The translations under genes were made by a program, and so were the position numbers. The notes below the pieces were generated by a model that searched no databases, was not told where the DNA came from, and saw nothing but the letters and a program-made list of their open reading frames with translations. A DNA stretch of 64,000 nt, from contig DAIDGV010000010.1 of the NCBI GenBank assembly GCA_027452205.1, positions 101,455 to 165,454 on the forward strand, read 5' to 3'. The number at the start of each line of letters is the position of its first letter. The first letter of the stretch is position 1. The DNA comes from a candidate division FCPU426 bacterium. Its GTDB lineage: Bacteria > Oederibacteriota > Muellerivitia > Muellerivitales > Muellerivitaceae. Shown here in pieces: positions 24,345 through 32,583 of the stretch.

Positions 24345-24728
24345 TTAAACGAGATGGTCCATTTCAGGAGGAGGGGAGAAGTGATTTGAGGGAGGAGCAG
24401 GCAGAAACTCAAAGGTGGTGGTGAGAGGTTGGTTCAGATCGTGTCGAAATAAAAGGGGAAGTGAAGTTGGTAAGAATTTGACCGCGCTTTGGGAAAAGAA
24501 GAACTGCCTGGTGCTGTCAGGGGTACAGCCAGCCGCGAACAAGCCAGCGCTGGGATGGTCGCAAAGATTGTTCGTGTCCGCGCAGCAGCAGACATCCCCG
24601 CACATATCTTCCATGCCGCAGGTTTGGCAGACGCGGTGTTGGGTCGCGGGCGCCACGGTAAAGCACAAAAAGGGTTCGGTGACCCAAAGCAGGACCATCG
24701 TAATGAAGAGAAAACGCTTAAAAGACAT
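24345..24728 (-). CDS. Small exported Cys-rich protein
   Basis: The ATG at 24728 is preferred because it opens a clean signal peptide (MSFKRFLFITMVLLWVTEPFLC); an in-frame ATG at 24767 adds 13 polar residues. Neither start has a strong ribosome-binding site. The 127-residue product contains the cluster CQTCGMEDMCGDVCCC and two further Cys before residue 70. It may bind metal or form disulphides in the periplasm. The C-terminal half is Pro/Phe/His rich. No known family is recognised. It lies upstream of, and in the same direction as, the CSVCGCGDPL barrel, with 63 bases between. Confidence 0.6.
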   Translation of the reverse strand: MSFKRFLFITMVLLWVTEPFLCFTVAPATQHRVCQTCGMEDMCGDVCCCADTNNLCDHPSAGLFAAGCTPDSTRQFFFSQSAVKFLPTSLPLLFRHDLNQPLTTTFEFLPAPPSNHFSPPPEMDHLV

Positions 24729-25037
24729 GAACGGTAAATTAGAGCGATAAGGGTTTAAATGCAACATTCGGCCGATTTAACCCAAAAGATCCACACAAAA
24801 GACCTTTTTTCCGCTATGGTGGTCCCTGTTGTCAGCCAAGAAATACTGTTAAGAACGAACTTTAAGTTCGCGACTAGGCCGGAGATGATTTTCGGCTACC
24901 CCCACGATCCTTTGGATCTTTGGGGTTATGGAACCAGACCGATCTTTGGAATGTCCATAAAGTCCATTTATCAGCCCCCGGTCGATATCCGGGACCAGCT
25001 GCACTGATGTTTCCCACCCTATTTCCTGTCGTTCTCC
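24729..25037. other. Intergenic stretch without a convincing gene
   Basis: This stretch separates the divergent Cys-rich gene and the DEAD-box helicase leader. It holds one perfect 7+1+7 palindrome, CGAACTT-T-AAGTTCG (24856-24870), of unknown role, probably part of the promoter region of one of the divergent genes. A short open frame (24759-25007, plus) lacks a ribosome-binding site and coding character. Confidence 0.5.
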
Positions 25038-25041
25038 GTTG

Positions 25042-25148
25042 CTAGTAATTGTTTTTTTGCCTTAAGGCGCAACGGGATGAGGTTCCTTCTTTTGATCCAT
25101 TCGATCCGGAACTTCACGGTTGCGATAGCTTTTAAGGCCTATTACTAG
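25042..25148 (+). promoter_or_regulatory. Structured 5' leader of the DEAD-box helicase gene
   Basis: A ladder of nested complementary segments is visible by eye: CTAGTAAT (25042-25049) with ATTACTAG (25141-25148); GCCTTAA (25059-25065) with TTAAGGC (25132-25138); CGCAAC (25068-25073) with GTTGCG (25119-25124); GTTCC (25082-25086) with GGAAC (25108-25112); GATC (25094-25097) with GATC (25103-25106) closing a five-base loop. The outer helix ends three bases before AAAAGG, the likely ribosome-binding site, so folding could gate translation. DEAD-box genes of the cold-shock type are often controlled by long leaders; that this one senses temperature or the helicase itself is inference. Confidence 0.6.
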
Positions 25149-25163
25149 TGAAAAGGTTGAACC

Positions 25164-27278
25164 ATGGAAAGTTTTGAAGAATTAAATCTGCCTGAATTTT
25201 TGGCAAAAAATCTGAAGCAAATGAACTTCACGAAGCCCACTCCGGTGCAGGCGCAAGCCATTCCGGCGGCGCTGGCGGGGAAGGACGTCATTGCCTCGGC
25301 CCAAACGGGCACGGGTAAGACGGGCGCTTTTGGCGTGCCTTTGGCCGCCTATCTGGACGCTCATAAAGAAAAGACCGCTTTGGTCATGACCCCGACCCGG
25401 GAATTGGCCCAGCAGGTCCTGGATGTGCTGCGCAAGATCTCGGGCAATGTCAGCAACGGCCAAGCCTTGCTCATCGGCGGGGCCAATATGCAGGCGCAGT
25501 TCCAGTCGCTTAAAAGAAATCCGCGGCTGATCATCGGAACGCCGGGCCGCATCATCGACCATTTGACCCGGGGATCCTTGGTCCTCAGCAAGACCGGGTT
25601 TCTGGTCTTGGACGAAGCGGACCGCATGTTGGACATGGGTTTCGCGCCGCAATTGGAAGAGATCCGCAAGAAACTTCCGCCGGTCCGTCAGACCCTTTTG
25701 TTCTCCGCCACCTTCCCCAGCGATATCCAACGGATGGCCACCAGCTACCTAAAGGATCCGGTGCGCATCACCATCGGCACCACGACCCAGCCGGTCGAGA
25801 AGATCAATCAAGAGATTGTCTACACCACGGAGTCGCGTAAGTTCGAACAGCTGATGGAAGAGTTGAAAGAACGCCAAGGCTCGGTCGTGGTATTCGCCCG
25901 TACGCAAGTCCGGGTGGATCGCGTGTCCGATAAACTGAAAGACCTGGGCATCAAGGTGACCCGTATCCACGGGGGACGCACCCAGTCCCAACGCCGTCAG
26001 GCCATCGAGCAATTCCGTGAGGGCAAGTTCCTGGTCCTGGTGGCCACGGACATCGCCGCCCGGGGATTGGATATCCATCACATCGCGCACGTCATCAACT
26101 ATGACCTGCCGAAGAACCCGGAAGATTACATCCATCGCGTAGGCCGTACGGCCCGGGCGGGAGCGGAAGGTAACTCCATCTGTCTCTTGACCCCGGAGGA
26201 CAGAAGCCTTTGGGAACGCATCTTGCGCCTCTTAGGCAATGCCCGTGGCGCGGTGAAGGTGAAACCGTCATCCCATCCGGGTTTCATGAGTCCCTCGACC
26301 TCGAAACCGCAGGAATTCCGTTCGGACCGCCCGCGGCACGACCAGAATCGTTCCTTCCAACCGCGTCATGACAAGCCCCGGTCTTTCCAAGGACAAGGCG
26401 ATCATCGGGAACACCGGGAGCATCGCTTTGAACGCAATGACTTCAAGAACCGTCACGATCACGATAAAGAGGGCCCCAAACAACGACACCCAGACGGACG
26501 GCATGAACGCCGATCGGAGGGGCATCGGCAACGCTTGGCACAGACCCCAGGCGCCGCTCCATCCCATGAAGGCCCTCGTTCGTTCGATCGGCCGGGCGCT
26601 GACCGGCATCGGCCGGTAAAGCCTTTCGAGAAGCGGGAATTCCGCAAGGACTTTTCCGGCAACTCGGGAGCGACCACCACACCCTGGGGCGCCATTGGCG
26701 CCTCGGAAGACCGAAGCCTACGTAACAATAGTTCTCGTGGGGAATATAACGATCGCCGCCCAGCCTATGGCGACCGTAAGCCTTTCGGGGACCGTCCCCG
26801 TGGGGACAAGCCTTTCCGCAAAGAATTCAGGCCCCGGCCCAGCGCCGAAGGCGGCGAAGCCAATTTCAACCGGGAAGACCGTAACCGCAGCCGTCCGCCC
26901 TTTGGTGAGCGAAAAAGCTTCGGCGACCGTAAGCCTTTCGGGGCGCGTAAATCCTTTGGTGGCGATAACCGGAACTTTGGCGACAAGAGGCCCTTCAAAC
27001 CGAACAGTTCTTTTGGAACTAAGGACAGGGCCTTTGGGGACCAGAACGCTTATGGCGACCGAAAACCCTTCCGTAGCAAACCGGCCTTTGGTGACCGTAA
27101 ACCCTTCAATGGCGAGCGAAAGTCCTTCGGGGGAGAAAGAAAATCCTTCGGCGACCGCAAGCCCTTTGGGAAACCCTTTGGCGGGGGCGACCGGAAACCT
27201 TTCCGGTCCGACCGTCCGTCTGGGGGGAACCGCAAACCGCATCGATTTGGCCAAGGAAGGCCCGATCACCGTGGATAA
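25164..27278 (+). CDS. DEAD-box ATP-dependent RNA helicase with long basic repeat tail
   Basis: The 704-residue protein has a full helicase core (residues 1-370): Q-motif with F-T-K-P-T-P-V-Q, AQTGTGKTG, PTRELAQQ, DEAD (VLDEADRM), SAT, and the second-domain motifs VVFARTQ, ATDIAARGLDI and HRVGRTARAG. After residue 380 comes a roughly 320-residue Arg/Asp/His/Gly-rich tail. Its last 170 residues repeat short units of the type G-D-R-K-P-F and G-E-R-K-S-F many times. Such tails give RhlE/CsdA/DbpA-type helicases non-specific RNA affinity and can drive condensate formation. It likely unwinds rRNA or mRNA structure, possibly in the cold. A structured leader precedes it. Confidence 0.93.
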   Translation: MESFEELNLPEFLAKNLKQMNFTKPTPVQAQAIPAALAGKDVIASAQTGTGKTGAFGVPLAAYLDAHKEKTALVMTPTRELAQQVLDVLRKISGNVSNGQALLIGGANMQAQFQSLKRNPRLIIGTPGRIIDHLTRGSLVLSKTGFLVLDEADRMLDMGFAPQLEEIRKKLPPVRQTLLFSATFPSDIQRMATSYLKDPVRITIGTTTQPVEKINQEIVYTTESRKFEQLMEELKERQGSVVVFARTQVRVDRVSDKLKDLGIKVTRIHGGRTQSQRRQAIEQFREGKFLVLVATDIAARGLDIHHIAHVINYDLPKNPEDYIHRVGRTARAGAEGNSICLLTPEDRSLWERILRLLGNARGAVKVKPSSHPGFMSPSTSKPQEFRSDRPRHDQNRSFQPRHDKPRSFQGQGDHREHREHRFERNDFKNRHDHDKEGPKQRHPDGRHERRSEGHRQRLAQTPGAAPSHEGPRSFDRPGADRHRPVKPFEKREFRKDFSGNSGATTTPWGAIGASEDRSLRNNSSRGEYNDRRPAYGDRKPFGDRPRGDKPFRKEFRPRPSAEGGEANFNREDRNRSRPPFGERKSFGDRKPFGARKSFGGDNRNFGDKRPFKPNSSFGTKDRAFGDQNAYGDRKPFRSKPAFGDRKPFNGERKSFGGERKSFGDRKPFGKPFGGGDRKPFRSDRPSGGNRKPHRFGQGRPDHRG

Positions 27279-27305
27279 ATGATGGTGGGTTAGAAGATCC
27301 GTTGA

Positions 27306-27343
27306 ATAAAGCCTCGCTCTTGATAGGGCGGGGCTTTATTTTT
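27306..27343 (+). terminator. Terminator after the DEAD-box gene
   Basis: ATAAAGCCTCGCTC pairs with GGGCGGGGCTTTAT (two G-T wobbles) around a six-base loop and is followed by T-rich sequence. Confidence 0.88.
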
Positions 27344-27383
27344 GGGACTTATATATTTAAATTCCTAACTGCTTTCTTTTTTG

Positions 27384-27720
27384 CCCCTTCCATCTCAAGC
27401 CCTCATCCGTCAGCGGGGCCTGGAAAATGAGATGAGGAACATTGTTTCGCTCCACCCATCCCCCAGTGGGTCCCTTTCGCTTACTTGAGAAGATCCCGGC
27501 AGGCCACACGACAGGGCTTTCGAAGGAAGGGGCAGGGTGTTTTTTTTTAAAAGTCTTTAAAAACTCCTGACCTTCTCCAACGAAGACCCCGACCAAAAGC
27601 CGGATTAAATCCTTGAAAACCGAGCGAAAGGGACCCACTGGGGGATGGGTGGAGCGGGGCTATTGTTTGACCGGACATTATCCCAAATCGGTGACGGATG
27701 GTGGTCTGAGTGGAGGAGGT
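27384..27720. repeat. Large imperfect fold-back repeat with a perfect 34-base core
   Basis: The two halves of this 337-base stretch are diverged inverted copies of one sequence. The core arms 27448-27481 and 27623-27656 match perfectly over 34 bases. Outside them, after exactly 35 bases on each side, CATCCGTCA (27404-27412) pairs with TGACGGATG (27692-27700), and weaker similarity continues outward to about 27384 and 27720 and inward nearly to the centre. It sits between two converging genes. Likely two head-to-head copies of an interspersed repeat, or a MITE-like element. The remaining intergenic bases (27344-27383, 27721-27777) show nothing. Confidence 0.8.
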
Positions 27721-27777
27721 CGAAAAAGAAAAAAGCACCAAAAGGAAAATTACGAGGGAATTAAGTATGTAATTCCA

Positions 27778-29781
27778 TTATTTTTTATAGGCTTTGAAAG
27801 GGACCCGGTCTTGGCTGAGGACGGCTTTATAGAAGCTCAGCAAATCGCTGTAATTCTTGCCTGGGTCAATGACCCGTTTTTTGAGGCCCATATAACGCTC
27901 GTAGGAAAGGGTCCCGAAGTCCAGTTTAGAGGTGGCCAAGAACTCGGCCACGTCATTGGTCAACGTGAAATCCTTGGGCAGATCGGCGGCCTTGAAAGCA
28001 TAACGCTTCGGCAATTTCACCATGACCCGAGTGACTGAATTGAAGTTCTGCGGAACGACCACCGGCGTCTGGCGGTTGTCATGTAAGGTCTCGAAGAAAT
28101 CCTCCACGTCCTCAAAATCCAATGGGTAAAAGGCCATGCCCTTTTTCGAGAACTGGGCGTAATGGGGGATGTCAAAGCTGTAACTGACCAATAAGGGTTG
28201 GGTCAGGTCCTCATAATTCCCGAAAGTGTAATTGGTCAATACCGCGCCCGGGAAACGCTTGGCCAAGCCTTTGGTGACCAAGTTCTTCCGCTTGTCATTG
28301 TCGGTAGCCCGGAAGAATTGGCGCAGGGCCAAGTCCGCGGCGCCGAAAGCTTGGATATCCACGGAGCAGGACAGTTTACCGTCGGCCTCGAGGGTCATGG
28401 TGATATCCCGTTCTTTCCGGTGATCCTTGGCGCTGAAGGAAGGCGTCGTTTTCCAATTGAAAGGCATGAAGACCGCTAAAGCGTCCCGGCCCAATGCGGG
28501 CAGGGGTAGTTGGCCCGGGGCGGCCAGGGGCTCGGTAGGGTCCATCCAGATCGTGGCCTTGCCGGAATTCACGGCTACCAGGATGCCGTTCATTTGGGAT
28601 AGGGCGGGCAAATCGGGTATCAGGTCGCCGCTGGTCGATTGGCGGAAAAGATAAGGTTCGGCGTCGATACGGGCGGCCTTGAGGGCGGCGATCAAGACGA
28701 CCGCCATATCGTGGGAAGTTCCCTTGCCGCTGGTGATGATCTCCTTGAGCGGCCGGTCCGGGTTCAAATAGACCGGAAGTCCGGTGTCGACCCACTCCAC
28801 TTTTTCATGGACCAGGTTCTTGATCTTGGCCAAACGTTCCGGCATAGGGGACCCGGTATTACCGGCGGCGTCCCCGACAAAGTCATTCATGAAAGCGGTG
28901 TCGCTTTCGGTCAATTGTTTGACCCGCGTGCGGTAATACTTCACCGCGTCACCCCAGCTCTTTTCCAAAGTAAAAGCGGTCATGGGAGCAAGGTCCTGAG
29001 GGGCGGGTTGATAACTTTCGAAAGGGATGGGGTCCAGGGTGCCTTTTATCTGTAAAAGGGTGACTTTTTGGGAACCGTCGGTGTCCTCAGTGATGGCTAG
29101 GTTCTCGGGCAGTCGCTGTCGGACGGCATAGAGCGGGATGTTCTTGGGGATCTTGAGCGACAGTTCTTTATGGATAGAAGGTAAGTAATCGTTCCACAGT
29201 AAGGCGAAACTGGGTTCGGCGGGAACGGGCCGCAGATGGTCCTCGTCAAAGTGATTGTTCTTGTCGATGGTCGCGGCGATGTTCTTTGTCTCGATCGTGT
29301 ATTTCACTTCCAGGGCCTGGCCCGCGCCCAAAGCGGGCAAATGGGCAGTCTTGATCTTGGACAGGGCGGTGGGAAGGTTCGGGCCGGGTGTAGCCCACTC
29401 GAGCTGTATTTTTTGGTTCGATTTTTCGAATTGGTTTTTGTCGTTCAGGTCATAGAGCTGAAGGGTTTGGAGTTCGAAAGTTTGCGAATCCTCGTTGATG
29501 GTCGCCAGGGGCGATAAGCCGCGGTCCGGCTTGACCCGGGTGGCCCAAATTTGGTGTACGGTGATCTTGAGGGTCTTGTCCATGCTCCAGACGGCTTGTG
29601 TCTCGTCCAAGACATGGATGGCCTTGGGGGCGTCGGTGGTCTGGAACTGGGAAGCGGCTTGGGCTAAAAGGCTATCGACCTCGTTCAGGACCGGAGTGGG
29701 AGTCGGTTTTGTATCAGCTAGTGAAAGGGAAGGGACTGTCAAAAGCGACAAGAGTGAAAGAAAGAGGAACGGTCTTTTCAT
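27778..29781 (-). CDS. Exported DUF3857/transglutaminase-like protein with degenerate active site
   Basis: The 667-residue product has a signal peptide (MKRPFLFLSLLSLLTVPSLSLA). An N-terminal DUF3857-type beta domain (residues 45-270) is followed by a transglutaminase-like domain (about 300-440) and a C-terminal beta-rich region. In active members the core reads G-x-G-x-C-x-D; here it is GKGTSHD (about residue 355), so the catalytic Cys is Ser. The usual His (N-H-V-I-V) is Gly in MNGILVAV (about 397), while the Asp in WMDPT remains. It is therefore probably a binding protein, not an enzyme. It follows rpe by three bases and is likely the last gene of the rlmN operon. Confidence 0.78.
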   Translation of the reverse strand: MKRPFLFLSLLSLLTVPSLSLADTKPTPTPVLNEVDSLLAQAASQFQTTDAPKAIHVLDETQAVWSMDKTLKITVHQIWATRVKPDRGLSPLATINEDSQTFELQTLQLYDLNDKNQFEKSNQKIQLEWATPGPNLPTALSKIKTAHLPALGAGQALEVKYTIETKNIAATIDKNNHFDEDHLRPVPAEPSFALLWNDYLPSIHKELSLKIPKNIPLYAVRQRLPENLAITEDTDGSQKVTLLQIKGTLDPIPFESYQPAPQDLAPMTAFTLEKSWGDAVKYYRTRVKQLTESDTAFMNDFVGDAAGNTGSPMPERLAKIKNLVHEKVEWVDTGLPVYLNPDRPLKEIITSGKGTSHDMAVVLIAALKAARIDAEPYLFRQSTSGDLIPDLPALSQMNGILVAVNSGKATIWMDPTEPLAAPGQLPLPALGRDALAVFMPFNWKTTPSFSAKDHRKERDITMTLEADGKLSCSVDIQAFGAADLALRQFFRATDNDKRKNLVTKGLAKRFPGAVLTNYTFGNYEDLTQPLLVSYSFDIPHYAQFSKKGMAFYPLDFEDVEDFFETLHDNRQTPVVVPQNFNSVTRVMVKLPKRYAFKAADLPKDFTLTNDVAEFLATSKLDFGTLSYERYMGLKKRVIDPGKNYSDLLSFYKAVLSQDRVPFKAYKK

Positions 29782-29784
29782 GGG

Positions 29785-30450
29785 TCAGTTCTTGTTCCCG
29801 GTGTTCTTGAGGGCCCGGACCGCCTCAGCCATATCAGGCGCTTTAAAAATGGCAGTGGCGGCCACCAACAGGTTGGCGCCAGCCTCAACCACCAAAGGCG
29901 CGGTCTTGGGCGAGATGCCCCCATCCACCGCGATGATCAAGTTCAACCCCTGTGCTTTCGCCCATTTCGAGAAATTGGCGATCTTGGGGACCACGTCGGG
30001 AATGAAGGATTGTCCCGAAAAACCCGGCCAGACCGACATGAAAAGAACGTATTCCAGGTCTTTAGCGAAAGGTTTGAGGGTTTCCTCAGAAGTGTCGGGA
30101 TTGATGACCATGCCGGGCTTGCAGCCGTTCTGGCGGATGAGGGCGATGGTTTCGGCTGGATTCTTGACAGCTTCCTCGTGAAAAAGAATGTAAGAAGAAC
30201 CGGCCTTGGCAAAATCGGGGATGTATTTATTGGGGTCGGTGATCATCAAGTGGGAATCCATCGGCACACTCACTTTGCCTTTGAGACCGGCGATGACCGG
30301 AGCGCCGAAAGAAATGTTGGGGACGAAATGACCGTCCATCACATCCATATGAAGAAAGTCCACGCCTGCGGCGATGGCCCTTTGGGAATCTTCCAGTAAG
30401 TGCGCAAAGTCGGCGGATAGGATGGAAGCGGATACTTTGACGGAAGCCAT
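29785..30450 (-). CDS. rpe: Ribulose-phosphate 3-epimerase
   Basis: The 221-residue TIM-barrel protein shows SASILSADFAHL at the start and HMDVMDGHFVPNISFGAPV, carrying the metal-binding His and catalytic Asp. HLMI, FMSVWPGFSGQSF and VDGGI complete the family pattern. It interconverts ribulose-5-phosphate and xylulose-5-phosphate in the pentose phosphate pathway. The ATG follows AAAGGAACGCC. It lies downstream of rlmN and the PASTA gene, in the order seen in many bacteria (rRNA modification, PASTA protein, rpe). Confidence 0.96.
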   Translation of the reverse strand: MASVKVSASILSADFAHLLEDSQRAIAAGVDFLHMDVMDGHFVPNISFGAPVIAGLKGKVSVPMDSHLMITDPNKYIPDFAKAGSSYILFHEEAVKNPAETIALIRQNGCKPGMVINPDTSEETLKPFAKDLEYVLFMSVWPGFSGQSFIPDVVPKIANFSKWAKAQGLNLIIAVDGGISPKTAPLVVEAGANLLVAATAIFKAPDMAEAVRALKNTGNKN

Positions 30451-30517
30451 GGCGTTCCTTTGAGGGTCGAATGGCTGTTATGTTAGCAAAAAGGGGTTGG
30501 ATATCCTAGGCAGGCCG

Positions 30518-31504
30518 CTACTCGATGGGGATCTCTTGCAGGAATTCCTGGTTCAAGTAGATCTCGGCGAAGGCTTTGCCGGTCACGTTGACGCCTAATT
30601 CCACGTGGTCCTTAGGGGATTCCATCTTGTTATAGATGGTCCGGGTGCCGGTTCCGTCAAAGATGTCGATCTGAAGACGCTTTGGGTTACCCAAAGGCAT
30701 GTCGAAGACCACCTTGGAGTAGCGGGGCTTGGAACTGGCGTCGGCGCTTTTGGCGCTGACCACGAAGGAAACGCTGTCCTTCACTTGGATATGGGTGCCC
30801 GGCGCGGGGGTTTGCGAAAGAACCGTGCCTGAATCCAGATCGTCATGGACCTCGCTGGTGATCTTTTGGATGGTGATGCCGGCGGGGCGGAGGGTCTTAA
30901 AGGCCTGTTCCAAAGGTTTGTGCAAAAGGTCGGGCATCAAATAGGACATGGTGGAAATGCCGTCGGACAAGAGCAGGTCCACCTCGGTGGCCGAATCGAC
31001 CAGGTCGTCCGGGGCAGGGACTTGGGCCAGCACGGTGTTGGACGGTTCGGTGGAATGGATCAGGGATTGACGGCCCACCCGCAAATGGAGCCCGGCCAAA
31101 CTGATCTGGGCCTCGGGAAGGGATTGGCCTTCCACGCTGGGCACCTTGACCTTGGGGTTGCCCTTACTGATGACCACTTCCACGATCTGTCCGCGTTTGA
31201 CATAGGCGTTGGCCCGGGGAATTTGGGACGAGACCAAGCCCGCAGGGATACGTTCGTCGTAGACCTGCTTGTCCGCCTTCATGACCAGGCCCTTAGAGGA
31301 TAGGGCGCTTTCAGCCTGGCCTTGATCCATGCCAATGACCTTGGGGACGATCATGAGTTGGTGTTTTTTCATGATGCTCATGGCCAACAGGCCGGTGACG
31401 AGGGTGACCGCGGTAAAGCGCCAAAGCAGGGACAAGGCCCGGTCCAGCAATTGCCGTTCGGAGGGGGTGAGGTTCAGGTTATCAAGCGGGTTCTTGAATT
31501 TCAT
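30518..31504 (-). CDS. Membrane-anchored PASTA-domain protein
   Basis: The ATG at 31504 overlaps the rlmN stop (TAATG), so the two are translationally coupled. The 328-residue protein has a short cytoplasmic start, one membrane helix (around FTAVTLVTGLLAMSIM) and three PASTA repeats. The repeats begin VPKVIGMDQGQAESAL, VPSVEGQSLPEAQISL and MPDLLHKPLEQAFKTL, each ending in a beta hairpin. They are followed by a 70-residue beta-rich end. PASTA modules bind peptidoglycan fragments or beta-lactams on Ser/Thr kinases and penicillin-binding proteins. No kinase or transpeptidase domain is present, so this is a stand-alone cell-wall sensor or scaffold. Confidence 0.86.
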   Translation of the reverse strand: MKFKNPLDNLNLTPSERQLLDRALSLLWRFTAVTLVTGLLAMSIMKKHQLMIVPKVIGMDQGQAESALSSKGLVMKADKQVYDERIPAGLVSSQIPRANAYVKRGQIVEVVISKGNPKVKVPSVEGQSLPEAQISLAGLHLRVGRQSLIHSTEPSNTVLAQVPAPDDLVDSATEVDLLLSDGISTMSYLMPDLLHKPLEQAFKTLRPAGITIQKITSEVHDDLDSGTVLSQTPAPGTHIQVKDSVSFVVSAKSADASSKPRYSKVVFDMPLGNPKRLQIDIFDGTGTRTIYNKMESPKDHVELGVNVTGKAFAEIYLNQEFLQEIPIE

Positions 31505-32583
31505 TAAGCGCTTTTCTCGTCCTTGTTCTTGAATCCCAGCTGCCCGCAAGCGGCGGCGATATCCACACCTTTTCTTTCCCGCAAAAAGACCCGTACGCCC
31601 CGGTTCTTCAGGTCTTCCCGGAAAGCCATCACCCTTTCCTCGGAAGGCGAATCGTAAGGCAGGGTCGGTACGGGATTGTAACGGATGAGGTTCACCTTGC
31701 AGAGCAAATCTTTACAGTAGGCGGCCAGCTTTTTAGCGTCTTCGGGACGGTCGTTGACGTCCTTTAAAAGGATATATTCCAGGGTGATGGGCAAACGCCG
31801 TTTATAGGTGAAGTCCTTCATCACTTTCCAGAGTTGATCCAGTGGGTTGGAACGGTTGACCGGCATGAGCGCACTGCGGATCTCGGGGTCGGCGCTGTGC
31901 AAGGAAACGGCCAAGGAAACAGGCCAATCGTCCTTGATGAATTTCTTCATGTGGTCCAAAAGACCGGAGGTGGAAACGGTCATGCGGCGGCGGCCCAAGT
32001 TAAAGCCCTCGGGGTCGTGAAGGATGCGCATGGCTTTTTGGGTATTGTCGTAATTGTCCATCGGTTCGCCCATACCCATGATGACGACGTTGGTGAAACG
32101 GGTGCCCGAGTCTTGTTCCATATAAAGGATCTGGCTGACGATCTCAGCGGTGGTCAAATTGCGTTGGAATTTGGGTACACCGGTGGCGCAGAAAGAGCAT
32201 TTCATCTTGCAGCCAGCTTGGGTGGAAAGGCAGGCGGTGTAATGGCCCGGTTCGCCTTCCTCATCGACCGCCATGGGGATGAGCACACTTTCGACCTGGG
32301 CGCTTTGGCCTAAGGCATCGGGTTCCAAGTCCCATAGATATTTGGTGGTCCCGTCCTGGGAGACTTGCTTGGTATGCAGCTTGAATGTGGAGAGAGAGGC
32401 CTTGGACGCCAGGTCTTCCCGCAGGGACTTGGAAAGATCGGTCATGTCCTCGAAGCCCTTGATCTTCTTTTTATAGAGCCATTGGAAGATCTGCTGGGCG
32501 TTATGTCGAGGTAATCCCAATTCTTGCGTCCATTGGGTCAGCTCATCGCGGGTGAGATTGTAAAGGTTCAGGGGTGCTTCCAT
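31504..32583 (-). CDS. rlmN: Dual-specificity 23S rRNA/tRNA adenine-C2 methyltransferase RlmN
   Basis: The protein has a helical N-domain (LTRDELTQWTQELGLPRHNAQQI). The radical-SAM core follows with the three-Cys motif CKMKCSFCATG, then GMGEPMDNYDN, and a C-terminal region with the second catalytic Cys near AACGQL. RlmN methylates A2503 of 23S rRNA and A37 of some tRNAs. The start at 32583 (359 residues) fits family length; an upstream in-frame ATG at 32640 is possible. A GAGGAG lies about 14 bases before 32583, farther than ideal. It heads the minus-strand operon with the PASTA gene and rpe. Confidence 0.95.
   Translation of the reverse strand: MEAPLNLYNLTRDELTQWTQELGLPRHNAQQIFQWLYKKKIKGFEDMTDLSKSLREDLASKASLSTFKLHTKQVSQDGTTKYLWDLEPDALGQSAQVESVLIPMAVDEEGEPGHYTACLSTQAGCKMKCSFCATGVPKFQRNLTTAEIVSQILYMEQDSGTRFTNVVIMGMGEPMDNYDNTQKAMRILHDPEGFNLGRRRMTVSTSGLLDHMKKFIKDDWPVSLAVSLHSADPEIRSALMPVNRSNPLDQLWKVMKDFTYKRRLPITLEYILLKDVNDRPEDAKKLAAYCKDLLCKVNLIRYNPVPTLPYDSPSEERVMAFREDLKNRGVRVFLRERKGVDIAAACGQLGFKNKDEKSA

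Noticed and set aside
24759..25007. 82-codon open frame in the gap before the helicase gene
   Set aside because: It has no ribosome-binding site, no recognisable domain, and its sequence looks like promoter/leader region.
26315..27245. Repetitive bases of the helicase tail, considered as a possible CRISPR-like or tandem DNA array
   Set aside because: The repeats are irregular in length and in frame, with no constant repeat and spacer; they encode protein repeats.
26695..27282. 195-codon frame over the helicase tail
   Set aside because: Low-complexity repeats keep alternative frames open; the DEAD-box protein frame is clearly the real one.
27357..27741. Several short frames over the fold-back repeat, some sharing the peptide R-K-G-P-T-G-G-W-V-E in both directions
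   Set aside because: The shared peptide results from the inverted repeat itself, and none has a ribosome-binding site or family match.
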